64,000 nucleotides of DNA from Isochrysis galbana (GCA_018136815.1 CM030937.1:4276226-4340225); one strand, 5' to 3'; shown: positions 40,130 to 51,564, counted from the stretch's first letter. The notes: generated by a model not told the origin, from the letters alone. Numbers and translations: made by a program.

Positions 40130-41554
40130 CTAAATCTTTAGATTATCTCCATCGTCATTGGAGCGACCACGTCGAGCACGTCCAAGTGCGGTCTTGAAGG
40201 CGAGGTCGCCGGCTGGCACCGTAGCTGCGGAGGAACGCGCTGATGAATTTCGATTGTCCTTGCTCTGTGGCAATTGGAGCATCGGCGGAAACTCCAAGCA
40301 TGACTGACTACGGCTAGAGCCAAGCTGATGAGCAGCTTCATGGAGGCCACGAAGTTGCTGCTCAGCAGAAGGTACCTTAATAGGAAGCTCGAGGCACCCA
40401 GCGTTTCGAACCGGCTTCGAGGTGACACCGGCCATGCTCGAGGCCAGAGTGCGCACAGATGCCATATACTCTTTGATAGGGAAATCCATGTCATCCTCAC
40501 CGAAAGGATTGGACAGCGCTGCGGAGAGATCTCGAAGTCCGGTGAAGATAATCAAAGCGATTAGCATAAACACTGACGACAACGTCTTCTCGATTTGAAC
40601 GAATGCAAAGGCCATAAGCGTGTAATTTACGTACATGATGACATTCAACATGTGGAAATATGCCAAGGGGATCGGCATTGCCAACGTATTATTGATGTAT
40701 GCAATGGAGCGGCGGACTCGGAGCACACAATCCTCCGCTGCTGCGTAGGTGGAGGAGGATATCCCTGCCTCCGTTCGGGAGAAGCCGTGTCTGATGGCAC
40801 GGATCGCCCAGGCGTGTAGAGGGACGAAGGTATTTCCGTATTTTTTCAGCATCGAAACCTCGTGGAATGTCAGGAGAGGTGGGCATGTTACACTTGGTGA
40901 GTGAATGTATGAGAGCAACTGCTCCCATTCGTCCTGACTGATCTTCGTCTCGCCCTTGTCGTTGCCTGTCTGCTCAACTTTCATGTATGTAAGCAGAATA
41001 GACGAGATCGTATAACGAACAGCGTCCCAGCGCGCAACAGGCTCGTCGGCGAGATGAACTGAGATCAGTTCGATGAGCTCCTGAGTTGCCCCCATCATGC
41101 CAGTGGTTGCATTGTAAAACCCGTTAAATCTGGTGTAGCAATGCCCATTGAAGAAGACCAGAAAAAAGGCAAGCAGGCCCGCTGGTACGGATACAACTGA
41201 TATAGGAGACTTTCCCCAGACGTCAATGGATGCGTCCATCTGCTTCAAGAGAACGAGCCCAATGTGCAGCAGTAAGAAGAAGTAGATTTCGACACGCATG
41301 AGCACCATTGGTAGCACCTGCGTGCATGAAAAAAGATTGTATTAGAGACAAATGTATGACGCGAATGCTTAGCCACGCGAATGCTTAGCCACGAAGATAA
41401 ACGTGCTGGGCAGTATCCCCTCCAGCGCTGTCTGAAACTTGCGGATAGGACTGATCTGTGGTGCCTCAAACACCGCCGGTCCCCGCCAATGACCCCTGCA
41501 GCTGCAACGTACCGTGCCATGCCATCTGAACATGTTCCTCAGCGGACTCTGCAT
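40130..41554 (-). CDS. bestrophin-family anion channel, three exons
   Basis: Bestrophins are pentameric chloride/bicarbonate channels; in algae and plants some serve the thylakoid. Exon 3 is 40130-41317, exon 2 is 41393-41455 (21 codons, ISPIRKFQTALEGILPSTFI), exon 1 ends at 41513 with MFRWHGT; donors GTGGCT and GTACGT. Splicing gives MFRWHGT-ISPIRKFQ-VLPMVLMRVEIYFFLLLHIG, matching the family N-terminus. Later motifs: NGHCYTRFNGFYNATTGMMG, RWDAVRYTISSILLTYMKVE, SIAYINNTLAMPIPLAYFHM and NPFGEDDMDFP, the calcium-clasp/hallmark region. The start is uncertain: I took the ATG at 41552-41554, but the frame is open further upstream with other ATGs to about 41740, and no plastid presequence is fixed. 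About 430 aa; the cytosolic tail is Ser/Arg-rich. Confidence 0.82.
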
Positions 41555-41740
41555 ATCGTACAGGCGGCTTCGTTCGCCACCTCTCAACATGGAAATGCAG
41601 ATCCTCGCACAGAGGGGTGGCTGCGGGTCTTCCATGGTATTTGTCTGTGTCCAAGCCGACCTAACGCTCTGTGCGAGGATCTGCAAGATTGCTGCCCACA
41701 GATAAAGTACGATACGCGCGTGTGAAACGCTCGACGGCAC

Positions 41741-42583
41741 GAGTAAATAAAGTACTCCTACCTGTACTCGTACTCCTTGGAGACGAGGAAGGAAGAATCG
41801 ATGAAACCGTTCGGAGGGTTTTGCAGCGACTCTGAACTATGACCCTACATGTGAAAGCCAGTCCAACAGCCCAAGAAAAACAGTTAAAACAGCTGTTTTT
41901 AGGTCATACAGAAAAACAGTCAAAAACAGGCCTAAAAATAGGTGCCATTACATAACAGCTGGAGTGGGGGGGGGGGGGTTACGGGTTACGGGGTACGTAC
42001 GGGGCCGCTTCGCCGCACGCCGCACCACGCCGCACCACGCTCGCTTCCCCCCCCCCCCCCCCCCCATGAGCTGGGAGAATGTGAATGAAGCATGATCACC
42101 TACACCTACTCAATATCAATATTTTGTATGGGAATCCAGGTTGTGTGTAAGACTGTGTCGAACATAGGACATAGGGCTTGGCGGAAATGTCTCGTTTGGG
42201 CCGCCCAATAGGGCCAGGTCAGGATTTCGGAAATTTTTTTCAAAATTTGGGGGTGGGTTTACTCACAGATTTCGGGGCGAAATTTCGCAAAATTTGGGGG
42301 GCTCCTGCAACGCCCTCGCAAAATTTGGGGGCTCCTATACCTAGGGAGAAGGACGGGGGGCGGGGGGCGGGGGGGGTAGTAAGTAGTAAGGGCGGGAGGC
42401 GGGAGAGAGAGGGGAGAGGGTAGGGTAGTAAGAGTAAGTAAAGGGCGGGAGAGGGGGGGTAAGAAAGGGCGGGAGAGGAGGGGTAGTAAAGGCGGGAGAG
42501 GGGGGGGGGAGCCGCGGGGGCGGCGGAGAGAAGAGAGCGAGAGGGCGCGATCCGCAGACCGCAGACCGAAGACCATCCTCGCC
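41741..42583. other. gene-free interval
   Basis: AAAACAGCTGTTTTT-type sequence (41880-41945), similar to 62880-63050; G- and C-runs (41965-42066); CAAAATTTGGGGG repeats (42240-42335); purine-rich tract (42350-42530). Confidence 0.5.
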
Positions 42584-42832
42584 ATGAGGCGCCACAGCCG
42601 CAAGAGGCGCCACACCGAGATCGTGGTGGACGAGTCCGAGGAGTCCGAGGAGGAGGAGCCTGCGGCAGCGATGGCAACGGCAGCGGCAGCGGGAGTTGCT
42701 GCGACGGCGACTGCGACTGCAACATCTGCAACAGCAACAACGGCAACGGCGACAGCGACAGCTACGGCGACGGCGTTGGCGGGTGCGCAGTGGCAAGAGC
42801 TTTTTGCGCGAGCTCGTCAACTAACTTTATAG
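42584..42832 (+). CDS. low-complexity Ala/Thr frame, doubtful
   Basis: 82 codons from an ATG: basic start (MRRHSRKRRHTEIVVDESEE), acidic run, then alternating Ala-Thr. It ends inside the terminal hairpin module at 42822. Possibly the start of a broken gene; no family recognised. Confidence 0.2.
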   Translation: MRRHSRKRRHTEIVVDESEESEEEEPAAAMATAAAAGVAATATATATSATATTATATATATATALAGAQWQELFARARQLTL

Positions 42833-42850
42833 TCAGTTGCCATGGAGCGT
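42822..42850 (-). repeat. terminal hairpin module joined to a LINE 3' UTR
   Basis: AACTAACT-TTAT-AGTCAGTT followed by GCCATGGAGCG. Read on the minus strand it lies at the end of the LINE 3' UTR (42851-43122), placing the hairpin at the 3' terminus of that element. Confidence 0.65.
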
Positions 42851-44060
42851 CTATCGTAGCCACGCCCATTTCCCTTCCTCTCCCTCGCTTCCCGCCTTGC
42901 GGCATCTCCCCTCGTGCTCTACTTAGGGGCCCAGGTTGTGGGGGGGTTGGGTAGGGCGGGGATGCACCGGCCCCTAGTGGTCTGTTCGCGCCTTCCTCCT
43001 GTGCCTCTAGGTGGCCCGTTTCTCGCTGTGCTGGTGTAAGCGGTTCGTTGTTGCTGTGTCGTCTTTGCTCGCGGCGCCCGTCTCTTCTGGGATGTCTTCG
43101 TGGAGGGAGACGCGCCTCTCCTTCAGGCGAGCTTTCCGGCTATGCCGATAGCCTCTGCCACGAGGCCGAGGTTGTCATTCAGTGTTACGTTTCCTTTGGC
43201 GTTTTCTATAAAGATGGGGGCGCTAAGCTCTAGCGGTTTCTTCAGCTTAGGTTTTCTGCCCTGGGCCGCCGTGCGTGTGCGCATTCGGTGGTGGCCGTTT
43301 GGCGGGGCAATGCTCCTCACCAGGGTAGTGAACCTTATTAGCGTGGATTCTAAGACCGGTATGTAGTGGTATGTGTGTGATTCGAACTCTATTCTGTACG
43401 TAGAAGTCTCTTGTTATGTATCTCCATGCTATTACGTAGAGGGTTTTCAGGCTATCGGGCGTGGATTCTGTCGGGTATGCAAACAGTCTGTCTTTTATTT
43501 TCTGTTTTTTTGGCCTGTTTGGTTTTGGGGTGTAGTTTGCGATTGCGTCTAGTGTGTCAAAGATTTTCCTCGTCGCGGGGCACCACGCTAGGTGGCACGA
43601 GTCTTCTTGGTATTTGTCGCACATTCTGCATTTGCTCATCGTGCCGTTCTCGAATCTGTTCCTGGTACCTATCCTCCTGTGAGTGATGTGTTTGAAGTGT
43701 GGGTGTTTGTCGGTGTGTTTTAGCAACGGCAGGGTATACAACCTGGCTATGTGCTTCCAGTCGTTTTTGGTGATGTCGAGGCGGTTTTCCCACGCCTTTC
43801 TGGCTGTCTGCGAGTCGTTGCGGCGTGCTGCTTTGAGCGCGATCTTTGCAATGTCGGAAACTGTGATCGCGTCAAGCGTGATTTTTTCCTTTTGTATTGC
43901 GTATTCGTCTGCTAACGGGTACTCCATGTATTTGGGTCCTTTGTATCCGTTCTCCCACCGCGCCGGGGGGTGGTATCGTTGAATTTCTTCGGCGTTAACT
44001 ACGTTGCCGGTGATGCACTTAACCGTAAAGTAGTTGATAAAAGACGTACATTCTCACCCG
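42851..44060 (-). pseudogene. LINE (non-LTR retrotransposon) C-terminal fragment and 3' UTR
   Basis: The minus frame from about 44060 runs ITGNVVNAEEIQRYHPPARW, then EYPLADEYAIQKEKITLDA, through the CCHC knuckle CRMCDKYQEDSCHLAWC (C-x2-C-x8-H-x3-C) to IKDRLFAYP and SLKTLYVIAWRYITRDFY. A frameshift near 43320-43380 moves the rest (MRTRTAAQGRKPKLKKP, stop at 43123) into another frame. The end matches the fragment at 61577-62343 in both protein and 3' UTR (GCCCCTAAGTAGAGCACGAG). The RT and endonuclease regions are absent. Confidence 0.85.
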
Positions 44061-44640
44061 CCCCGACTCTAGCGGAAAACATCATAAGGGCCGAGGAAAT
44101 GGTAGGAGGCTTTTGGGGGTTAGAGGCAGGCCCTGAACGGCCCGGTCGCGACCGGCCCGTCGCGCCGCACGGCCAATTGAGGAGCTGCACCTCCAGGCGT
44201 CCAGGCGTCCAAGCGAGCGCTTATGCGCTTATCGACGTCAATCGGGCCGTGGCCCTGGGCGTCGGGCCGGATCGAATCGAGGCATTCCTGCGGTGCGAGG
44301 GGCCAGGATGGGTCAATACGAGTGTGTGCGACCCTTGAGCCTTGAGCACCAGCGTGCGACCTACCCTTGACCCCCCACCCTGCTCGCAAGAGCTCTAGGC
44401 TCTGCATGGCCACCATCCCCCATCTCCAGGCCATTCTTCGGCCGATCGCGCGCGATCGGACGTCGCGGAAGCTCCGCGTTTCTTAGAGTGATGCGCCCCA
44501 CATTCACCACTCTGATTCCCTCCCGTGACCCGTGAGCGCCCGCCTGAATCTCCCAAAATAGCCCGCCACGCGCGGGGGAAGGGAGAAGGGAGGGGAGTCA
44601 CTCACCGATCACCGACGCCATTGCCCTTCGTGGGGCGGGA
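44061..44640. other. gene-free interval
   Basis: A plus-strand frame (43970-44338) ends ALIDVNRAVALGVGPDRIEA but shows no family and overlaps the LINE; not called. The rest is GC-rich with no signal. Confidence 0.35.
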
Positions 44641-44766
44641 GGGGGTCGTTCGGAGGGGGGAGGCGGCTGGCGGGGCAGGTAGGGGGGGACCCTGCGGAAT
44701 CCTTGGACACCCAGGGGAGGTGGGAAACAGTGGTTAAAAGTTAAAAGGAGTGAGTGACCGAGCTAC
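44641..44766 (+). repeat. dispersed GACCGGGCT-type repeat
   Basis: Same family as 9991-10110 (GGCGGGGCAGGTAGGGGGGA, CCCTGCGGAATCCTTGGACA). Confidence 0.8.
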
Positions 44767-45543
44767 GAAATAAAATGGTGTATTATCTGTCTTTCGTCTT
44801 TTCATAGCTAGGGGCTCTAGGTACCCTGAGAAGAGGGCACACACGTTTTAACGTGAAGCAGGGGCGGCGAGCAGCAGACGGAGCCGTTCAAGATGTAGGA
44901 GTACTCCTAGGCACATAACTCGACCCCAATCAAACCTACACACTCCGGAGAGACGGCGACGGACGACGGACGACGACCACAGGGCGATCTTCCAGCCTCT
45001 AAAATATGTGAAAATAAAATATTCCTATCGGGGAATTCGTGGACTTTTGACCCGATGCCGATGATGCCTGCCCCGCGCGAGGCGCATCGCATCGCACCCT
45101 CCCGCGGAGTCCCCGCGCGTCTCGACGTCTCGACCCCCATGCCCCCCCCCCCCCCCCCCCCCCCGCCCCCAGGCCGCTGCGTGTCCTTCCCCCCGCGCAT
45201 GCGACCAGCCCGCCGGTTGCCCGCCAACAGACAGGTCAGGAGGGGGCAACGCTTGGGTTTGTCCGATTCCTCGGCCTTCTCGGCTCCCCTCCTTCCCTTC
45301 TCGCACCTCGCGCCTCGCGCCCCCCCAGTGCCCCTCCGCCTCCCCTCCCCTCCCCCCCCCCCCCCTCTACCGGTCTCCCCTTCCCCCGCCAGTTGGCCCC
45401 CGCCCCCCCCCCCCCCCCCCCCCTTTCACTCTCACGCGCGCACCGCTCCCTCATCCTTACTCCTCCCGCAAGGCCGCCCTCGCTTCTCGCCCCTCGCGCG
45501 CTCCAACCCCACACACCGAGCGAGGGCGAACCAAAAACCCGCA
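44767..45543. other. 5' flank of the SPT fusion gene
   Basis: C-runs of up to 23 (45147-45164, 45353-45365, 45405-45423) precede the start codon, like the C-rich leader of the TIR gene. No other gene. Confidence 0.5.
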
Positions 45544-48500
45544 ATGCTACCCGCCCACGTTGACACGATGTGGCCGTACTACATCGCCATCGCATCCGTC
45601 TTTGCTAGCGCGCTCTACATGCGCATCGAGTCTCAGCGCACCCCACCGAGCACACCCCTGCCAAGATCACCGAAACGTGCTGCTTCAAATTCCGTGCGTG
45701 AGGAAGTGGATGAGGCGGAGCCCTCGGCGCTCATCAAGGCGCACGCGCTGAGCGGTTATGCCTTTCTTATTGCCCGCGGCAAAGTACTCGATCTTATCGA
45801 GAAGTTCGTCGCTCTCCTCTTCTTCTGGCGCTCAAGCAGCACTAACGGAGATGCCACGGCGTCACTGAAGGCATCAGGCATGCGTGTCGGTCCGCCTATC
45901 TGGACGGGGTGGCAAATTTTCTACACGAAGCGCCTGTATCAGCGGATCGTTGATTGCTGGAATCGCCCGATTGCCGGTCAAGCGTCATCATCGATCGATG
46001 TCTGTGACCGTGAGCGCATTGGCTCAGGCGATGCGGCACCACTCGAGATGACTGGTACCACCACACGCTGCCTGAACCTTGGTTCCTACAACTATCTCGG
46101 CTTCGGTGGCTGGGAGGAGCACGTTTCGCCTGCTGTTGTGGCCACCCTGCGGGAATACGGCGTCTCAAGCTGTTCACCCCGTATGGAATGTGGCAATACG
46201 CCTGTGCACACTGCTCTTGAGAACACAGTTGCCCAGTATCTCGACAAAGAGGCTGCTCTAGTGATCGGTATGGGGTTTGCAACTAACTCCACCCTCATTC
46301 CGGTATGCCTGCTGTTCCTGCTGCACGTGGCGACGTAGTGATCTTTTGAATTGAATGGACGGGCTCAGGCACTGCGCACAATGCCCTTACAATCAGCCTT
46401 TTGCTGTCCATTTCGCAGGTGCTTGTCGATACCAATGGCAATGGAAAGGGAGTTCTGATCATCTCGGATACGTTGAACCACTCCTCAATTGTGGAGGGGG
46501 TTCGCGGTTCTGGAGCGCGAGTTCAGCCATTTGTTCACAATGATATGACCCAGCTTGAGGCCGCGCTCCAACACGCCACTGAATGCGGCCAGCCGAATGG
46601 GCAGCCGTGGCGCAAAATCATCATCATTGTCGAAGGCATCTACTCAATGGAAGGTCAATTCTGCCGACTACGTGAAGTTGTCGCCCTCAAGAAGAAGTAC
46701 CGCGCGTACTTGTACCTCGATGAGGCTCACTCAATTGGTGCTGTCGGTCCTCGTGGCCGTGGGGTGACAGATCACCTTGGCGTCCCCACTTCCGATGTGG
46801 ATGTGATGATGGGCACTTTCACCAAATCTTTCGGCTCAGTTGGTGGATACGTTGCCGGATCCAAGGAGATGGTGGCTGCGTTGCGCCGCCATGCTGCTGG
46901 ATCTCTCTACGCTCCTGCTATGTCGCCACCCGCCGCACAACAGGCGCTGTCTGCGTTGCGAGTGATCATGGGGTCTGATCCATCCACCGGCGATCTTGGC
47001 CAGCGGAAGATAGCGCAGCTCCGAGAGAACTCCAACATGTTCCGGAAAGGGCTGCTTGCAATGGGCTGCCGCGTTTTAGGCGACATTGACTCGCCAATCA
47101 TTCCAATCATGTTGTATCATCCCGAGAAGATTTGCAACTTTTCTCGCAACTGCCTCAAGCGCTCACTGGCCGTAGTGGTTGTGGGTTTCCCGGCCACGCC
47201 ACTGCTGCTCTCCCGTTCGCGGTTCTGCATCGCTGCCTCACACACGCGAGAGGAGCTTGATGCGGCGCTCGGTCTCGTGGAAGCAGCTGCAGCGGAGACC
47301 GGCGTGCTGTATGATCGTTCCATTGCTAAATCCGCCGAGCTCTCTGGCGAGAATCTTGACGCTGCGGCCTCGCAGCGCAAGATTGAACTTCACACTGCAC
47401 CCCTTGAGGCTCCGGGTCCGGTCACCAGCTGGGTTCCAGAGCCGCTCATTGCTCCAGCTCTCCAAGGCGAGACGAGCCACGAGGAAGCTTTCGCACAGGC
47501 AGTTTCCGATGCCAAGAAAGCAGTGGCTGCCGACGTGGATCTACGCCGCACTGACTTTTTACAGATGGCTATCGACACCCAAACAAAGAAAGCTGCCGAA
47601 GACGCCCTCTACAAGTACGGCTGTGGTACTTGTGGTCCACGTGGCTTCTATGGCACCCTCGATGTGCATATAGAACTTGAAAAGGCTCTTGCCACTTTCT
47701 TGAACACTGAGAAGGCTATAATTTACTCATTCGGTATCGCCACCATTTCATCTGTCGTGCCAGCATTCGTCCGCAAAGGAGATCTTCTGTTTGTTGATGA
47801 CGGCATCCACTTCACTGGAGCGGTCGGGACACGACTTGCCCGAGGCGCTCTTCGACCCTTTGCGCATAACGATGTCGCTGCTCTCGCGGCGGCGCTGGAA
47901 GCCCAGGCGCGCGCTGACTCCGCGCGCGCCTCTTCGAAGATTGCGCGCCGTTTCGTTCTCGTTGAGGGCCTGTACGGTAACTCGGGTGACATTGCACCGC
48001 TTCAGGATATCCTCGCTCTACGCGCCAAGTACGGCTTTTACCTGATTGTGGATGACACACTTGGCTTCGGAGCACTTGGCAAGACGGGCCGTGGGACCCC
48101 CGAACTGCTCGGTGTGCCCACGGCAGAAATCGACTTGTATGTGGGCTCACTCGAACACGCTCTCGGATCCGTTGGCGGCTTTTGCGCAGGCTCTGCCCCA
48201 ATGGTATCCCACCAAGTGCTCTCCGGCTCCGGTTATTGCTTCTCGGCCTCGCTGCCAGCGTATGCTACTTGCGCTGCACTGGAGGCGCTTCGCATTATCG
48301 AGAAGCAGCCCGAGCGGAATGCACGTCTCGCGGATGCTTCCTCCGCCATGTCAGCCGCCCTGCAGTCCGCCGTTGCGCCTGTCCCACACGTCGAGCTCTG
48401 CACCGACGAGGCTTCTCCCATTGCCCACGTCCGCCTCTCCTCGCTGGCTCGCGGCACTCTGAGCCCAGCTCAACAGGAAGAAATCCTCAGACGCGCTGCC

Positions 48501-50039
48501 ACAACCGTCGGCGCTGCGTCTGACGGCGTCGCCATTCAGCTTATTCGCCATTCAGCTCAAGCACACGTGCAGGTGCAACAGCCGCCCTCGCTACGTCTTA
48601 CTGTTCACTCAGGCGTGCGTTTGGCTGCGTTGATGCCGGCTGCGACCGTTCTTGGCGTCGCGCTCGAAACTACTCTCTCGACAGGCGTAGTCGCTTCTCA
48701 GCTTGCGGCTGCTGCTGATGCTGTCAAGCCATCGCTCGCACCTCTTCGTTCCACTCAATCAGCTACGACAAACGCATCATCTTCGGATGAGCTTACTGCG
48801 GCTGATTCTGACGAAATGGAGTCGTCAGGTGCTGCCCGCACCCTTGACGAGAGGCCAGTCAAGGGCAATGTGTCTGTGGCCTTGGAGTCGGAGGTCCCAG
48901 CTGTGACTGTGCCGATGCTTCTCGTCGTCGATGTTATTCGGCAAACATTCCGCAGGTATATCCAGCGGCAGATGGAACTACACGAGCTCACGCTCTTGCC
49001 CCCTCTACACAAGCTGCGCAACGCTGGTCTAAATTCACCATTGGCTCGAAAGCTTTTCGCCTGCGGCCAACTCCTGGGTGCGGAGACGTTCTACTTCTTC
49101 ATCATACCCATGCTATCTTGGTCAGCATCCCCGAACGCTCACCCACCAATGTTCGTCACTTTCTTCGCTGTCAACATCTATATTGGGAACTGGCTCAAAA
49201 ACTTCTTTGCTTTGGCTCGTCCAATGGGCGCAACTGGTTCGGTGTCTGCTCACTCAACATCAGACTTTGGATGGCCATCGATGTACCTAGTGAACGCTGT
49301 TGCACTCCCGTTCTTCGCAATGCGCTATTGGTATGGTGGCTTCGGCTCCGGCACTCCGTTCTCCGAGCAAAACCAACTTGCGACCTTTGTGTCCTATGTT
49401 CTTGCTTTCCTCTGGGTGGCAGTGATCGCCTTTGCGCGTCTATTTTCTGGCGCTTCCTCTCCTGCCGATGTCCAGGGCGGCATGCTTGTCGGCGGCGTGC
49501 TCGTGCGCGTCTGGCTTCCCATTTGCGACTCTGTCAATGACTGGATCGTTGGCGACAACTCCTACTTGCTCGGTCTTCCGCAGTGGGCTGCCCTACTGGC
49601 CGGTGCTTCGCTCCTCCTTGCCGTGCACCCATTCACTCTCTCCGAGCCGCGTTCTTGGTCGGCTTTCGGGTACTCCTTTAAGGCGATCGCTTTCGGGACC
49701 GCTTTCATCATCGGCTCAAATGGCGCCGCCATTTGGGGCGTCAACGACTACTTCCTCGCGCCGACGTCCCCGAATTTGACCATGGCCTTGACTCTTCAAT
49801 TGACGTTTGCTAACACCCTACGTCTCATCGCCCGCAATCTCCTCGGGTTCGCCACCCTTCTCGCGCTTTGGCACACTTCCAAGTTCATGTCACAACTTAT
49901 CGAGGCACGACTAGTCTCGTCCGCGTCCTCATCGAAAGAGTGCGTTCCTAAGATGGTGCGCCATGCCATAACCTTCTCTACCATGGGCATTGCGACTTCC
50001 CTCGGTCTGCCTCTTGTCTTCCGAGCTCTTCATATCTAG
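45544..50039 (+). CDS. single-chain serine palmitoyltransferase (LCB2-LCB1) fused to a sphingoid-phosphate phosphatase-like domain
   Basis: SPT condenses serine with palmitoyl-CoA, the first step of sphingolipid synthesis in the ER. Exons 45544-46302 and 46419-50039 (GTATGC..TCGCAG, 116 bp); 1459 aa. Residues 9-27: membrane anchor. About 100-560: LCB2, with LNLGSYNYLGFG, YLYLDEAHSIGAVGPRGRGV and the PLP lysine K389 in GTFTKSFGSVGGY. About 600-930: LCB1, with YGCGTCGPRGFYGTLDVH (C658 matches the human HSAN1 cysteine) and SLEHALGSVGGFCAG, where the lysine is absent as in all LCB1. After a Ser/Thr-rich linker, about 1100-1459 has some nine membrane segments and the LCB3/SPP layout: LLGAETFYFF, YIGNWLKNFFALARP, SDFGWPSMY, ARLFSGASSPADVQGG. 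K1180, R1187 and P1188 remain, but the PSxH and HxxxD histidines are Tyr1209 and Ser, so phosphatase activity is doubtful. The LCB2-LCB1 order is known from haptophytes and coccolithoviruses. Confidence 0.93.
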
Positions 50040-50562
50040 TATCTGATGCTTAATGGCATCGGCACGTTGCGTCGAATGCGTATGCTTCTCTGGCCGTATA
50101 CACACCAGTGTCATTATCGGCCGAAGTGAGTCTACACACACGTGTGTGATCGCTGAACAGAAAAGTCGCTCGGCACTGACGTGAAATTCGCCTTTGGTTT
50201 CGTGCTAGAGCGATAGACTAGTCCACTTCCTTAGAGCTGGCGTTGTTGCGGGCCTGTCTAGCCGCGAGTCAAAGCAAGTTCGCATGTCATAAGTGTACAC
50301 ACTGCTTTCTACCGCTACAAGTGTGATTCTACCCATCTTCGTGACGTCACGGAGTAGAACTTTCTTAGAACAACTACCTATAGCCTCAGACCCTACGCAT
50401 ACGAACCCCGAGAGAAAATTGGGGTCCAAAAATTGGACCCTGAAAACGCTAGAAAATGCTACCGAGAATCCCTGGTCGTATGCGAGACCGTCTCAGCGAG
50501 CCTGAAATTTGACGCCCCCCCCCCTCCCCCCTCCCTCCCCCGGGACTCTTCGCGATCGCTAG
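50040..50562. other. 3' flank of the SPT gene
   Basis: No gene. A C-run with CCCTCCCCCCTCCC lies at 50515-50540. Confidence 0.4.
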
Positions 50563-51021
50563 ATGCGCCAGCTGCGCCCCCGCTTCCCCGACGTCTTCCC
50601 CCTCCTCATGTGCCCGGTGACGCCCAACGCGAGGGCGGGGGCCAAGGGGTTTCTCTACCATCCCTGGTCCGCGAGTGCGCGCTCCGTGGGCAACAAGCGC
50701 CCCGGCTGGTTCGTGCCCGGCCTTGGTGGCTGGCGCCTCGAGGACCACTTTGAGGTGCTCACGCCCGAGAAGGCTGGTGTGGACGGTCGCCGCGTGACAC
50801 ACGTGCAGACGGACGTCGCACGCCTGCCCCCCGGCACCCGGCTACCCCCCTCCTCCCATGATGATGGTGAGGGGGGCCACTACACCGCCGTCGAGGTTGT
50901 CTATCCGACGGCGGTGAGCGACGCTCACCTCCTCTCGTCCAATGGCCAGCCACCATGGTTCCGGCTGGCCAAGGCGTGCCAGCGACTCATCGAGGTGCGC
51001 ACCCGGCTAATAGGGTGTTAG
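50563..51021 (+). CDS. unrecognised 152-codon open frame
   Basis: From the ATG at 50563: FPDVFPLLMCPVTPNARAGA, GWFVPGLGGWRLEDHFEVL, HYTAVEVVYPTAVSDAHLL, then PPWFRLAKACQRLIEVRTR. The sequence looks like protein rather than repeat (Tyr, Trp, Phe present). I recognise no family, no splice context and no upstream signal, and repeat DNA follows at once. Could be a small host gene or a transposon fragment. Confidence 0.35.
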   Translation: MRQLRPRFPDVFPLLMCPVTPNARAGAKGFLYHPWSASARSVGNKRPGWFVPGLGGWRLEDHFEVLTPEKAGVDGRRVTHVQTDVARLPPGTRLPPSSHDDGEGGHYTAVEVVYPTAVSDAHLLSSNGQPPWFRLAKACQRLIEVRTRLIGC

Positions 51022-51307
51022 TGTTAATAGGCTCCGAGCGCCCTGTTAAACAAAGCTACGGTACCCGGAAGCAAGGGAGAAGATGAGAGTGGCATAGCCG
51101 CGGACGCGGAGCGGGTTGCCGTCCGGCTCCACGACGGCCGGCCGCGTGGTCGCCCGTTCCCATGCGACGCAGGCATCGCGGGATAACGCGGCGAGTAGAG
51201 CAGTCGTCACCACAGACAGGCCCGCTGCAGTGTCCGCCAATGTCTTGTCGACGGTGAGCTGTTAATAGGCCCACGCCGCCCTGTTAATAGCATGGGCGCC
51301 GGCCGCC
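51022..51307. other. gene-free interval with GTTAATAGG motifs
   Basis: CCTGTTAA/TTAATAGG motifs at about 51020-51055 and 51260-51290, related to the array that follows. No gene. Confidence 0.4.
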
Positions 51308-51394
51308 ACTAATAGTATGCACTATGTTAGCTCCTCGGCACTAATAGTATGTAATGTGTTAGCCAGAATGGACTAATAGGTTGTAACATGTTAG
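51308..51394 (+). repeat. three tandem 32-bp units, each a near-palindrome
   Basis: ACTAATAGTATGCACTATGTTAG, ACTAATAGTATGTAATGTGTTAG and ACTAATAGGTTGTAACATGTTAG (each quoted in parts: ACTAATAG core, ATGTTAG close) repeat at a 32-bp period. CTAA..TTAG arms are inverted. Function unknown. Confidence 0.8.
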
Positions 51395-51564
51395 GGCAAA
51401 TCCCAACCTATTCACAGCCCTAGCGGCACTTACACGTCTCCATGAGAGTGAGGAGTGAGGATGTAATACGAGAATACGAGTGAGTGAGGATGCAGGTTTC
51501 AGTGTTGTGTGACTCGGCGCGCATCAGCGGCAACAAACGAGTGGCTTTGGCAGTAGGGATACAT

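Noticed and set aside
49000-50039. Separate phosphatase gene downstream of SPT
   Set aside because: The frame is continuous through the linker with no stop, no intron signal and no new leader sequence.
51308-51394. CRISPR array
   Set aside because: Only three units, the spacers are not independent sequences, and the genome is eukaryotic.
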